11,912 bases of DNA from Rubrivirga sp. (GTDB taxonomy: Bacteria > Bacteroidota > Rhodothermia > Rhodothermales > Rubricoccaceae). Positions 1-7,204 of this stretch are shown in pieces. Below the pieces are notes generated by a model that had not been told where the DNA came from, searched no databases, and saw nothing but the letters and a program-made list of their open reading frames with translations. The position numbers and the translations under genes are program-made. The number at the start of each line of letters is the position of its first letter. Position 1 is the stretch's first letter. The stretch is from NCBI GenBank assembly GCA_012269805.1, contig JAAXJP010000339.1, forward strand, positions 1-11,912. Direction: 5' to 3'.

Positions 1-863
1 CCGGCAAGGACACCGTCGACGACGAGGTGCTCGACGACCTCGAGGAGGTCCTCGTGACGTCCGACGTCGGCGTCCAGACGACGATCGAGATCATCCGCCG
101 GATCGAGGCGCGCGTGGCCGAGGACAAGTACGTCTCGACCAAGGAGCTCCAGGGCCTCATGCGGGCCGAGATCGCCGAGCTCCTCCTCTCGAACGCCCCC
201 GAGCGCCCGGCCGACTTCGACGCGCCGCTCCCGAGCACGCCGCACGTCGTGATGGTCGTCGGCGTCAACGGCGTCGGCAAGACGACGTCGATCGGCAAGA
301 TCGCGCACCACTACAAGCAGGCCGGGAAGCGGGTGCTCCTCGGCGCTGGCGACACGTTCCGCGCGGCGGCGACCGAGCAGCTCGACCTGTGGGCCCAGCG
401 GGCCGGCGTCGAGATCATCAAGCAGTACCAGGGCGCCGACCCCGCCGCCGTCGCCTTCGACACGCTCGCCGCCGCCAAGTCGCGCGGCGCCGACGTGGTC
501 CTCATCGACACGGCCGGCCGGCTCCACAACCAGGTCGGGCTGATGGACGAGCTCGCGAAGGTCCGCCGCGTCATGGACCGCCAGGTGCCGGGGGCGCCCC
601 ACGAGGTGCTCCTGGTGCTGGACGCGAGCACGGGCCAGAACGCGATGCGCCAGGCCGAGGCCTTCACCCAGTCCGTCGACGTCACCGGCCTCGTGCTCAC
701 GAAGCTCGACGGGACGGCGAAGGGGGGCATCGTGATTGGCATTTCCAACGAGTTCCAAATCCCCGTTAAGTACATCGGCGTCGGCGAGGGGATCGAGGAC
801 CTCCAGGTCTTCGACCGCGCGGCCTTCGTGGCGGCCCTCTTCGGGGACGCCGCGGCGGCGTGA
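1..863 (+). CDS. ftsY: FtsY, signal recognition particle receptor GTPase (5' end missing)
   Basis: FtsY is the SRP receptor. It binds Ffh-ribosome complexes at the inner membrane, and the paired GTPases hand nascent membrane proteins to SecYEG. The reading frame is already open at base 3 and runs without a start to the TGA at 861-863, so about 286 C-terminal residues are visible. The acidic N-terminal A region and the true start lie outside the window. Visible parts are the end of the helical N domain (VDDEVLDDLEEVLVTSDVGV) and the whole G domain. G1 is GVNGVGKTT (bases 261-287), followed by DTFRAAA; G3 is DTAGR (507-521) and G4 is TKLDG (699-713). The closing stretch is GIGVGEGIEDLQVFD-like, as in FtsY. 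The DVGV and GVNGVGKTT motifs separate it from Ffh, which has a C-terminal M domain that is absent here. It is followed by a GC hairpin and a new promoter, so it is probably the last gene of its transcript. Family assignment is secure. Confidence 0.96.
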   Translation, partial: GKDTVDDEVLDDLEEVLVTSDVGVQTTIEIIRRIEARVAEDKYVSTKELQGLMRAEIAELLLSNAPERPADFDAPLPSTPHVVMVVGVNGVGKTTSIGKIAHHYKQAGKRVLLGAGDTFRAAATEQLDLWAQRAGVEIIKQYQGADPAAVAFDTLAAAKSRGADVVLIDTAGRLHNQVGLMDELAKVRRVMDRQVPGAPHEVLLVLDASTGQNAMRQAEAFTQSVDVTGLVLTKLDGTAKGGIVIGISNEFQIPVKYIGVGEGIEDLQVFDRAAFVAALFGDAAAA

Positions 864-886
864 CGGCGAACCCCGTGCGCTCGACG

Positions 887-909
887 CCGGCCCCCTCCGC
901 TGGGGCCGG
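887..909 (+). terminator. GC-rich hairpin after ftsY, possible terminator
   Basis: CCGGCCCC (887-894) pairs perfectly with GGGGCCGG (902-909) around a 7-nt loop, 24 nt after the ftsY stop. No T-run follows, so it is not a textbook intrinsic terminator. In GC-rich genomes such stems can still mark transcript ends or protect 3' ends. Terminator function is inferred from position. Confidence 0.4.
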
Positions 910-955
910 GCCGGCGACGGTTCGGCGCCCCCAGCCGACGGTTCGCGGAACGCGC

Positions 956-987
956 TTGTGAAAGCGCTCCCGCGCGCCCCATCTTTG
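956..987 (+). promoter_or_regulatory. putative Bacteroidetes-type promoter of the GWxTD/receptor operon
   Basis: CATCTTTG (980-987) matches the Bacteroidetes -7 consensus TAnnTTTG at 7 of 8 positions. A TTG (956-958), matching the core of the -33 element, lies 21 nt upstream, within the spacing known for these promoters. Transcription would begin near 991-995, about 45 nt before the chosen start codon at 1038. The spacing is the same as in the promoter proposed before the M23 peptidase gene. Called by eye; no transcript data. Confidence 0.45.
957..972. promoter_or_regulatory. LacI/cre-like palindromic operator candidate
   Basis: TGTGAAAGCGCTCCCG centres on the palindrome AGCGCT with a central CG pair, the hallmark of LacI/GalR-family operators. 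The 14-mer at 959-972 matches the Gram-positive cre consensus TGWAARCGYTWNCW at 12 of 14 positions. It lies between the -33 and -7 elements of the proposed promoter, where a bound repressor would block RNA polymerase. A near-identical 15-mer with one mismatch occurs at 10671-10685. Which regulator binds it is unknown; no LacI-family gene is in the window. Confidence 0.4.
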
Positions 988-1037
988 ACGATGGTACCAT
1001 GCCAGTCGCCCATCCTCTCCCCGCATCTGCCGAGCCT

Positions 1038-2402
1038 ATGCGCGCTCGCTACGCTTTCCGCTCCGCCGGCCGGAGCGCCCGGGCCGTTCTCCTGACCCTC
1101 GTCGCGGCGCTCGCCGTCGCGTTCCCGGCCCTCGCCCAGGCCGCCTACACGCCCGCCTTCGACGTCGAGGTCGTGACCCAACGGGGCGACGCCGAGGCCC
1201 AAGCCCGCCTCGACGTCTACACGGCGGTCCCGAACACGAGCCTCCGGTTCCTCGCCCGGGCGGGCGGCTTCGAGGCGCGCTACGCCGTGACGGTCGGCGT
1301 CTACGCGCTCGACGAGGAGGGCGAGCAGCAGGGCCTCGTCGTGAGCCGGACGTTCGAGCGCGAGGTGGCCGTCGCCGACTACGAGATGACGCAGGACGGC
1401 GAGCGGGAGGACCGGGCCGTCCAGTCGCTCGCCGTCACGCCGGGCCGGTACCTCGTCGAGGTCGCCGTCGAGGACGGCGCCAGTGGCCGCTCGCTGAGTC
1501 GCGAGGTCGCCCACGTGGTCCGAGACGTGAGCGCCGGGGGCGTCGCCATCTCCGACCCGCTCCTCCTCAGCGCCTACGACCCCGCCGCCGGGACGGCCAC
1601 GCCGATCGTCGGCGCGACGGTCTCGACCGAGGACGAGGCCTTCTGGGTTTCCTACGAGCTCTACGCGCCCGAGGCCACCGACCTCGAGGTCACCTACGTC
1701 GTGACCGAGCAGAGCCGCGTCCGCGAGCGGCCGACGTTCGGCGCGCTCCTCGGGCTCGCGCCCCGCCAGCAGGCCGACCTCGGCACGCCGGTCGCCGTGA
1801 CGGAGGCCCTCGAGCTCGAGGGCGGCCGGACGCCCGCCGCCTTCCGCATCGAGACCGAGGCGCTCCAGGTCGGCGATTACACCCTCACGGTCCGCCTCGC
1901 GACGCCGGAGGGCGAGGAGCTCGCCTCTGTCGACAAGCGGTTCGCCGTCCGCTGGATGGGCCTCGACAGCCAGATCGCCGACCTCGACCAGGCCATCGCC
2001 CAGCTCCGTTACGTGGCCAAGGACGACGAGCTCCGCGCCATCCGGAACGCGCCGACGCCGGAGGAGCAGCGCCGCCTGTTCCTGCACTTCTGGGACCGCC
2101 GCGACCCCACGCCCGGCACCGACCGGAACGAGCGGATGGAGGAGTACTACTTCCGCGTGGCCTACGCCAACGAGCGCTACTCCCGCTTCCACGACCGGGG
2201 CTGGAACACCGACCGGGGCGAGATCTTCATCCGCTTCGGCGAGCCCGACTACGTCGAGGACCACCCGTTCAACTACGGGACCCAGCCGTACCAGATTTGG
2301 AACTACTACGGCCAGGGCCGCCGCTTCATCTTCGTCGACGAGACGGGGATGGGCGACTTCCGCCTCCTCATCCCACACTGGGACGACCGCACGCGGATGT
2401 GA
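1038..2402 (+). CDS. secreted GWxTD-domain protein
   Basis: Exported protein of 454 residues with a C-terminal GWxTD domain, a family typical of Bacteroidetes-related bacteria and without an assigned biochemical function. The ATG at 1038 is preferred over the in-frame ATG at 999. It places a clean signal peptide at the N-terminus: Arg-rich start, hydrophobic core VLLTLVAALAVAF, and probable cleavage after ALAQA near residue 35. Residues about 40-310 look like repeated beta-sandwich segments. The signature region follows: HFWDRRDPTPGTDRNE (350-365), then RGWNTD containing G388-W-N-T-D392, GEIFIRFGEPD, and QIWNYY (419-424). It is the first gene of the operon, and its ATGTGA end overlaps the GTG start of the receptor gene by 4 nt, so translation of the two is probably coupled. 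It may act in the periplasm or cell envelope with that receptor; this is inference from context. No Shine-Dalgarno sequence is visible. Confidence 0.88.
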   Translation: MRARYAFRSAGRSARAVLLTLVAALAVAFPALAQAAYTPAFDVEVVTQRGDAEAQARLDVYTAVPNTSLRFLARAGGFEARYAVTVGVYALDEEGEQQGLVVSRTFEREVAVADYEMTQDGEREDRAVQSLAVTPGRYLVEVAVEDGASGRSLSREVAHVVRDVSAGGVAISDPLLLSAYDPAAGTATPIVGATVSTEDEAFWVSYELYAPEATDLEVTYVVTEQSRVRERPTFGALLGLAPRQQADLGTPVAVTEALELEGGRTPAAFRIETEALQVGDYTLTVRLATPEGEELASVDKRFAVRWMGLDSQIADLDQAIAQLRYVAKDDELRAIRNAPTPEEQRRLFLHFWDRRDPTPGTDRNERMEEYYFRVAYANERYSRFHDRGWNTDRGEIFIRFGEPDYVEDHPFNYGTQPYQIWNYYGQGRRFIFVDETGMGDFRLLIPHWDDRTRM

Positions 2403-4663
2403 CCTCACATCCCGGACGCCGCTTCCTCTGGGCCGCGCTGGCGACGCTCGTCGTCGGCGCGGCTCCCGTTTGGGGGCAGTCGGTAAGGGGGTTCGTGACG
2501 GCCTCGGGGCGGGGGCCGCTGGCCGGGGCCAACGTGGCGCTTCAGCGCGTCGAGGCGGGCGCAGCCGTCGGGGCGCTCCGCGGGGCCGTGGCGGACGCGC
2601 AGGGGTTCTACGAGGTCGGGGCGCTCGAACCCGGCCGCTACGCCGCCCGCGCGACCTACGTCGGCTACGCGGCGGCGCTCGACACGCTGGTCCTCACGGA
2701 TGGCCCGGCGACGTGGAGCCCGGAGCTCGCGGCGGCGGACGGCCTCGGCGAGGTCGTCGTCCAGGCCGACGGCGGCGCGGCCGACGTCCAGGCCGGCCTC
2801 CAAAAGATCCGCCCGGCCGACCTTGGCCGGATCCCGTCGCCCGACGTCGCGGGCGACCTCGCGGTCTACCTCCAGTCGCTGCCCGGCGTCGTGACCGTCG
2901 GCGACCGCGGCGGCGGCCTCTTCGTCCGCGGCGGGACGCCGGCCCAGAACCTCGTCCTCGTCGACGGCGCGCCGGTCTTCCAGCCGTTCCACGCCATCGG
3001 CTTTTTCTCGGCGTTCCCCGAGGACCTCGTCGGCGCGGCGGACTTTTACGCGGGCGGCTACGGGCAGCGGTACACGGGGCGCGTGTCGTCCGTGCTCGAC
3101 GTGACGCTCCGGGAGGGGAGCACGGAAAAACTCCAGGCGGCCGGGACCGTCGGCCCGTTCGTCGTCTCGGCGCAGGGGGAGGGGCCGATCGAGAGGGGCA
3201 CGTCGTCGTGGATCGCCTCGGCGCGGACGTCGGTGGTCGAGCCGCTCGCCGAGGCGGTCGGGGTCGACGTGCCGCTCCGGTTCATGGACGGCCTCGTCAA
3301 GGTGTCGACGGCGTCGGACGCGTCGCGGTGCTCGGCCCACGCGCTCGGGACCTACGACCGCGGCCGCCTCGACAGCGAGTCAGAGGACGCCTTCGAGTGG
3401 CGAAACCTCGTCGTCGGCGGCCGGTGCGTCTCGGCGCCGAGGGGGCTCGACGGGCGGATCGACATGGCGGCGAGCGTGAGCCACCTCGACAGCGGGATCG
3501 GCCCGGCGACGGCGTTCCTCCGCTCCGACGGCCGCGAACGGGCCTCGCGCCTCACCGAGGGCCGCTTTTCCGCCGACCTTACGCGCTCGCTCGGCTGGGC
3601 CCGCCTCCAGTTCGGGGCCCGGGGCTCCCTCGTCATCACGCGCTACCGGTTCGGCGACGACGCGACCTCGCGCGAGGACGGCGACTTCCTGCTCGGCGGC
3701 GCCGCCCACGTCGGCCTCGAGGTCCCGCTCGGCCCCCTCACGGTCTCGCCGGGCGTGGCGCTCGTGATGAAGCCGTACTCGGAGTCGTTCGGGCTCGAGC
3801 CGCGGGTCCGGGCGTCGCTGCTGCCGGCCGGGCCGCGCGGTCCGGAGCTCTCGGCCGCCGCCGGCCTCTATCGCCAGTCGCTCGTGGGGCTGACCGACGA
3901 GCGTGACGCGGCCTCCCCGTTCATCGCCTGGACCGGCCCGCCCGCCGGGTTTGACGAGCAGACGGCGCTCCACGCGCTCGCCGGCGCGACGGTGCCGCTC
4001 GCCCGTGGGCTCCGCGTCGGCGTCGAGGGGTACGCGCGGCGGATCGACGGGCTGCCGATCCCGATCTGGAGCGCGCGGACGCAGTTCACGGTCCTCCCGG
4101 TCGAGGCCCGCTCGACGTCGGTCGGCGCCGACGCGCGTGTCGAGTGGCAGCGCGGGCCGGCCTACACCTACGTCTCGTACGCCTACGGCGTGACCGAGTA
4201 CCAAGCGGTCGACGGCCCCTTCCTCGTCCGCGGCGGCCAGCCGTACGACCGCTACAACCCGGCGCACGACCGGCGCCACCAGCTCCAGATGGCCCTTCAA
4301 CTCGACCTCGGGCGGGTCGAGGCCGGGGCCCGCTGGCAGTACGGATCGGGCCTCCCGTACACGCGGCCGTACGGGTTCGACGTGGTCGTCCCGCCGTTCG
4401 GGCTGCCCGAGGTCACGACCGCCCCCGGGTACCCGCGCGTCGTGTTCGAGCGGCCGTTCAACGGGCGGCTCCCGTCCTACCACCGGCTCGACCTCTCGGC
4501 CGGCACCGACGTCCGCCTCGGGGAGGCGCGGCTCGACCTCCGGGCCGGCGCGATCAACACGTACAACCGCGACAACGTGTTTTACTACGACGTCTTCCGC
4601 GGCCGCCGCGTCAACCAGCTCCCCCTCGTCCCCTACGTGTCGGCGAGGCTCCGGACGCCGTGA
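2399..4663 (+). CDS. TonB-dependent outer-membrane receptor with carboxypeptidase-regulatory-like domain
   Basis: Predicted outer-membrane transporter of 754 residues that would import a ligand using TonB/ExbBD energy; the ligand is unknown. The frame is open further upstream, but GTG at 2399 is chosen. It overlaps the previous stop (GTGA) and gives a signal peptide (GRRFLWAALATLVVGAAPVWG, cut before QS near residue 27). Residues about 28-105 form a CarboxypepD_reg-like beta-sandwich (VRGFVTASGRGPLAGANVAL through GFYEVGALEPGRYAARATYVG). A short EVVVQA strand follows. The plug is at about 145-240, with YLQSLPGVV, LFVRGGTPAQNLVLVDGAPV and YAGGYGQRYTGRVSSVLDV. The remaining roughly 500 residues are barrel. 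Two cysteines (C311, C343) lie in neighbouring barrel segments and could form a disulfide. The C-terminus (YVSARLRTP) lacks the usual terminal aromatic residue of the beta-signal. No TonB box was identified. Three lipoprotein genes follow with 4-nt overlaps. Confidence 0.92.
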   Translation: MTSHPGRRFLWAALATLVVGAAPVWGQSVRGFVTASGRGPLAGANVALQRVEAGAAVGALRGAVADAQGFYEVGALEPGRYAARATYVGYAAALDTLVLTDGPATWSPELAAADGLGEVVVQADGGAADVQAGLQKIRPADLGRIPSPDVAGDLAVYLQSLPGVVTVGDRGGGLFVRGGTPAQNLVLVDGAPVFQPFHAIGFFSAFPEDLVGAADFYAGGYGQRYTGRVSSVLDVTLREGSTEKLQAAGTVGPFVVSAQGEGPIERGTSSWIASARTSVVEPLAEAVGVDVPLRFMDGLVKVSTASDASRCSAHALGTYDRGRLDSESEDAFEWRNLVVGGRCVSAPRGLDGRIDMAASVSHLDSGIGPATAFLRSDGRERASRLTEGRFSADLTRSLGWARLQFGARGSLVITRYRFGDDATSREDGDFLLGGAAHVGLEVPLGPLTVSPGVALVMKPYSESFGLEPRVRASLLPAGPRGPELSAAAGLYRQSLVGLTDERDAASPFIAWTGPPAGFDEQTALHALAGATVPLARGLRVGVEGYARRIDGLPIPIWSARTQFTVLPVEARSTSVGADARVEWQRGPAYTYVSYAYGVTEYQAVDGPFLVRGGQPYDRYNPAHDRRHQLQMALQLDLGRVEAGARWQYGSGLPYTRPYGFDVVVPPFGLPEVTTAPGYPRVVFERPFNGRLPSYHRLDLSAGTDVRLGEARLDLRAGAINTYNRDNVFYYDVFRGRRVNQLPLVPYVSARLRTP

Positions 4664-5475
4664 CCCGCCTCGGTCTCGTCGTGAGCGGGGTCGCACTCGC
4701 CGCCTGCGCGCTCGCCGGGTGCGAGGTCCCCTTCGACCCGCGCGTGCCGTCGGACGACGGGGTCTCCCTCAGCGGGTACCTCGACGCCACGGCCGATACG
4801 CAGTGGGTCCGGGTCGAGCTGTTCGGCGCCGTCGCCGGGACGAGTGCCCGGCCGCTTCCGGTGGCCGTGACGCTGGTGGACGAGGGCGGGGCCGAGGCGG
4901 TTCTGGACCAGCGCGTACGGCCGACGGTCGCCGGCCCGGCCCACCTGTTCTGGACGACGGCCGACGTCGAGCCCGGCCGGACCTACCGGCTCGACGTCGA
5001 GGCCGAGGTGGGCCCGGCCACGACGGCCGTCGTCACGCCGGACACGACGGACTACTCCGTGACGGTGGATGCGGGACCCCAGACGTGCCCAGCCGTGGTC
5101 ACCGTGCGGGGCGACGTCGACCTCGCGGACGTCCAGGTCGTGTTCGAGGTCGTGCGTCGGGGCGAGGTCGAGACGGTGAGGCTGAGTCGGGCCCGGTACG
5201 TCGAGGTGGACGCCGACGGGACGGACCACGTCTCGCTCTACCTCACCGACGACGTGCAGGAGGCGACCCGGCCAGGAGACGTGGTGTTGAGCGCCCGGCT
5301 CCGGGTGTCGGTAGCGACCGACTGGCCCGTCGGGTCGGGGGTGACGCTAGAGGACGTCCTCGTCGAGCCGGAACTCGGCGCGGTCGACCGGATCGCGGGC
5401 GGGGTCGGGTTCGTGGGAGGGGTCGTCTCTGAATGGTTCGCCCACGGCGGCCCCGTCCCCTGCGTCCGCCCATGA
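4660..5475 (+). CDS. DUF4249-like lipoprotein, copy A
   Basis: Predicted lipoprotein of 271 residues, first of three tandem paralogues after the receptor. GTG at 4660 overlaps the receptor stop by 4 nt (GTGA). It gives a short signal peptide with lipobox LAGC, so C21 would be lipidated. C16 in LAAC is a second, less likely acceptor. The mature start is CEVP. An N-terminal Ig-like segment carries SLSGYLDATADTQWVRVE (36-53) and PAHLFWT (93-99). A second part starts near the CP at C143-P144. The C-terminal end has GGVGFVGG (247-254) and a Cys at 268, three residues before the end. The layout resembles DUF4249, a Bacteroidetes lipoprotein family usually found beside TonB-dependent receptors. The DUF assignment is from remembered family pattern and is moderate; lipoprotein and paralogy calls are strong. 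It may bind ligand at the cell surface for the receptor. Confidence 0.75.
   Translation: MTRLGLVVSGVALAACALAGCEVPFDPRVPSDDGVSLSGYLDATADTQWVRVELFGAVAGTSARPLPVAVTLVDEGGAEAVLDQRVRPTVAGPAHLFWTTADVEPGRTYRLDVEAEVGPATTAVVTPDTTDYSVTVDAGPQTCPAVVTVRGDVDLADVQVVFEVVRRGEVETVRLSRARYVEVDADGTDHVSLYLTDDVQEATRPGDVVLSARLRVSVATDWPVGSGVTLEDVLVEPELGAVDRIAGGVGFVGGVVSEWFAHGGPVPCVRP
4791..4811 (+). repeat. 21-bp direct repeat, copy in lipoprotein A
   Basis: This stretch encodes ADTQWVR and is identical to 5588-5608 in copy B. The same place in copy C (6427-6447) differs at one base. A second identical block of 24 bp, encoding the PAHLFWTT segment, is at 4936-4959 in A and 5736-5759 in B. These blocks are dispersed within three diverged paralogues. 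Confidence 0.85.
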
Positions 5476-6317
5476 GCCGGCTCGCGCTCCTGCTCGCCCT
5501 CACGGCCCTCGCCGCGTGCGAGGTCCCGCTCGTCCCTATCGAGCCGTCGGACCGCGTGTTCTCCCTGAGCGGCTACCTCGACACGTCGGCCGATACGCAG
5601 TGGGTCCGCGTCGAGCCGCTGGCCCGGACCGCTGGGGGGGACCCGGGCCCGATCGACGCGGTCGTGACGCTGACCGACCTCGCGACCGGGAGAGGGGAGG
5701 CACTCGCGCAGCGGGTCCGCCCGTTCTCCACCGGGCCGGCCCACCTGTTCTGGACGACGACGGACGTCGCGCCCGGCCGGACGTACCGCCTCGAAGCCCG
5801 CCGCTCGGACGGCGCGGCCGCGACGACCGACATCCCACTTCCCGCCGTCGGCTCGTTCTCGGTCACGGTCGTGACGGGTCCGAAAGTGTGCCCGACGGTC
5901 GTGGAGGTGACTGGCGCCGAGCGCGTCGTCGACGTCCAGTCCCGCTACGTCGTAATGGAAGAGGGGCAGCCCGTCGAGTACCGGTTCTCCCACGCCGACA
6001 CGTTCGCCCGCCAGTCCGACGGGTCCGTCGCCGCGTCCGTGTACTACGCCGACGACGCCCGCGAGATGGGCCTCGACCCGATCGCGGACCCGGGGTCCCA
6101 GGGCGTCCTCGCCTCCGACGTCGTCGCGGCCATCGCGGCGGACGCGTGGCCCGACCCCACGGGGCTGACCCTGGAAGAGGTCCTCCAGATCGAGGGGTTC
6201 GGTGTCGAGGGCGGGGTCGGGTTCGTCGGCGGGGCGGTGACGGAGCGGCGGCCGTTCACGCCGGGCGTCCTGGAGCAGGGGTTCGGCAACGTGCTCCCCT
6301 GCGCCCTCGACCCGTGA
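5472..6317 (+). CDS. DUF4249-like lipoprotein, copy B
   Basis: Predicted lipoprotein of 281 residues, second paralogue. ATG at 5472 overlaps the previous stop by 4 nt (ATGA). An in-frame upstream extension from 5433 would put an Arg/Pro-rich tail before the signal peptide, so it is rejected. The signal peptide MSRLALLLALTALAAC places the lipidated Cys at residue 16, and the mature start is CEVP as in copy A. Shared motifs are FSLSGYLDTSADTQWVRVE (30-48), GPAHLFWT (88-95), PGRTYRLE, the CP at C140, and GGVGFVGG (247-254). C277 lies four residues from the C-terminus. Only three cysteines occur in the whole protein. Two stretches over 20 bp are identical in DNA to copy A (see repeat entries). 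Copies B and C resemble each other more than A in the FSLSGYLD region and in total length. No specific substrate can be named. Confidence 0.75.
   Translation: MSRLALLLALTALAACEVPLVPIEPSDRVFSLSGYLDTSADTQWVRVEPLARTAGGDPGPIDAVVTLTDLATGRGEALAQRVRPFSTGPAHLFWTTTDVAPGRTYRLEARRSDGAAATTDIPLPAVGSFSVTVVTGPKVCPTVVEVTGAERVVDVQSRYVVMEEGQPVEYRFSHADTFARQSDGSVAASVYYADDAREMGLDPIADPGSQGVLASDVVAAIAADAWPDPTGLTLEEVLQIEGFGVEGGVGFVGGAVTERRPFTPGVLEQGFGNVLPCALDP
5588..5608 (+). repeat. 21-bp direct repeat, copy in lipoprotein B
   Basis: Identical to 4791-4811. The two copies lie at equivalent codons of paralogous genes about 0.8 kb apart, so the repeat follows from tandem gene duplication. It could also serve as a substrate for recombination between copies. 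Confidence 0.85.
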
Positions 6318-7156
6318 CGCGCGCCGGGCTCCTGCTCGCGGTGGCGCTGGTGGCGTGCGAGGCGCCGCTCGACCCCATCGCCCCGTCCGACCGCGTGTTC
6401 TCCCTCAGCGGGTACCTCGACGCCTCGGCCGACACGCAGTGGGTCCGCGTCGAGCCGTTCGGGACGGTCGCCGACCCGGTGCCGGGTGCCATCGACGCCG
6501 CGGTCACCCTCGTGACGCCCGACGGGGTGCGCGTGCCGATGACGCAGACCGTCCGCACGTTTGAGACCGGGCCGGCTCACCTGTTCTGGACGGTCGAGCC
6601 GCTCGTGGCGGGCGTGACGTACCGCGTCGAGGCCGAGCGGAGCGACGGCGCTCTGGCGCGCGCGACGGTCCGCATCCCCGAAGCCGAGTCCGTGGCGCTC
6701 ACGCTGATCGACGGGCTCGTCAACTGCCCGACGCTCGTGATCGTGGAGGGCGCGGAGCGGCTGGCGGACGTCCGCGCGCGGTACGAGTTGTTGGGGCCGG
6801 ACCGGCAGGGGGAGGTCTACGAGTTCTCGAAGCGGCCGTCGCTCGCTCAGACCGCCAGCGGCGCATACACGGCCCAGGTCTTCTTCGGCGAGGACGCGAC
6901 CGAGATGGAGATCAACCCGTTCCCCGGCGTCGAGCCGATCGCACCCGAGGTCGTCGTGGCCGTGGCGACCGACGACTGGCCCGAGGTGGACGGGCTCACG
7001 CTCGAAGAGGCGCTCGCGTCGGCCGACTTCGACCGCGTGGAGGGGGGCGTCGGGTTCGTCGGCGGGATCGTGACGACGACGGCCGACTTTGTGCCGGGCT
7101 ACGGGTTCATCCCGTTCGAGCTCGACCCGCGGCCGCCGGAGCCCTGCTTCCCGTAG
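6314..7156 (+). CDS. DUF4249-like lipoprotein, copy C
   Basis: Predicted lipoprotein of 280 residues, third paralogue and last gene of the operon. GTG at 6314 overlaps the previous stop by 4 nt (GTGA). The signal peptide ends in lipobox LVAC with C15 lipidated, and the mature start is CEAP. Motifs shared with A and B are FSLSGYLDASADTQWVRVE (29-47), GPAHLFWT (86-93), the CP at C138, VEGAERLADVRARYEL, and EGGVGFVGG (243-251). C278 is three residues from the end. Its C-terminal tail is longer and Pro-rich (DPRPPEPCFP), yet the terminal Cys is kept. The stop at 7154-7156 is followed by 48 nt before fmt, with a possible new promoter. Role as in the other copies: possible surface partner of the TonB-dependent receptor, inferred from context only. 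Confidence 0.75.
   Translation: MTRAGLLLAVALVACEAPLDPIAPSDRVFSLSGYLDASADTQWVRVEPFGTVADPVPGAIDAAVTLVTPDGVRVPMTQTVRTFETGPAHLFWTVEPLVAGVTYRVEAERSDGALARATVRIPEAESVALTLIDGLVNCPTLVIVEGAERLADVRARYELLGPDRQGEVYEFSKRPSLAQTASGAYTAQVFFGEDATEMEINPFPGVEPIAPEVVVAVATDDWPEVDGLTLEEALASADFDRVEGGVGFVGGIVTTTADFVPGYGFIPFELDPRPPEPCFP
6427..6447 (+). repeat. 21-bp direct repeat, copy in lipoprotein C
   Basis: Same codons as the repeats at 4791 and 5588, with one silent difference (GAC for GAT). Confidence 0.8.
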
Positions 7157-7174
7157 GCAGCGGGCAGGCGGCGG

Positions 7175-7182
7175 TAGCTTGG
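7175..7182 (+). promoter_or_regulatory. possible -7 promoter element for fmt
   Basis: TAGCTTGG matches TAnnTTTG at 7 of 8 positions and lies 22 nt before the GTG start of fmt. No TTG is seen at the -33 spacing, so the call is weak. It would allow fmt to be transcribed independently of the lipoprotein operon. Confidence 0.3.
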
Positions 7183-7204
7183 GGCGCCCCTCCCAACGCC
7201 TCTC

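Noticed and set aside
999..1037. Upstream ATG at 999 as the start of the GWxTD gene
   Set aside because: It adds 13 residues before an otherwise well-formed signal peptide and lies within a few bases of the inferred transcription start. The ATG at 1038 fits better.
2297..2398. Extended receptor start inside the GWxTD gene
   Set aside because: The extension translates into Arg/Pro-rich sequence and would bury the signal peptide. GTG at 2399 gives a normal signal peptide and a 4-nt overlap.
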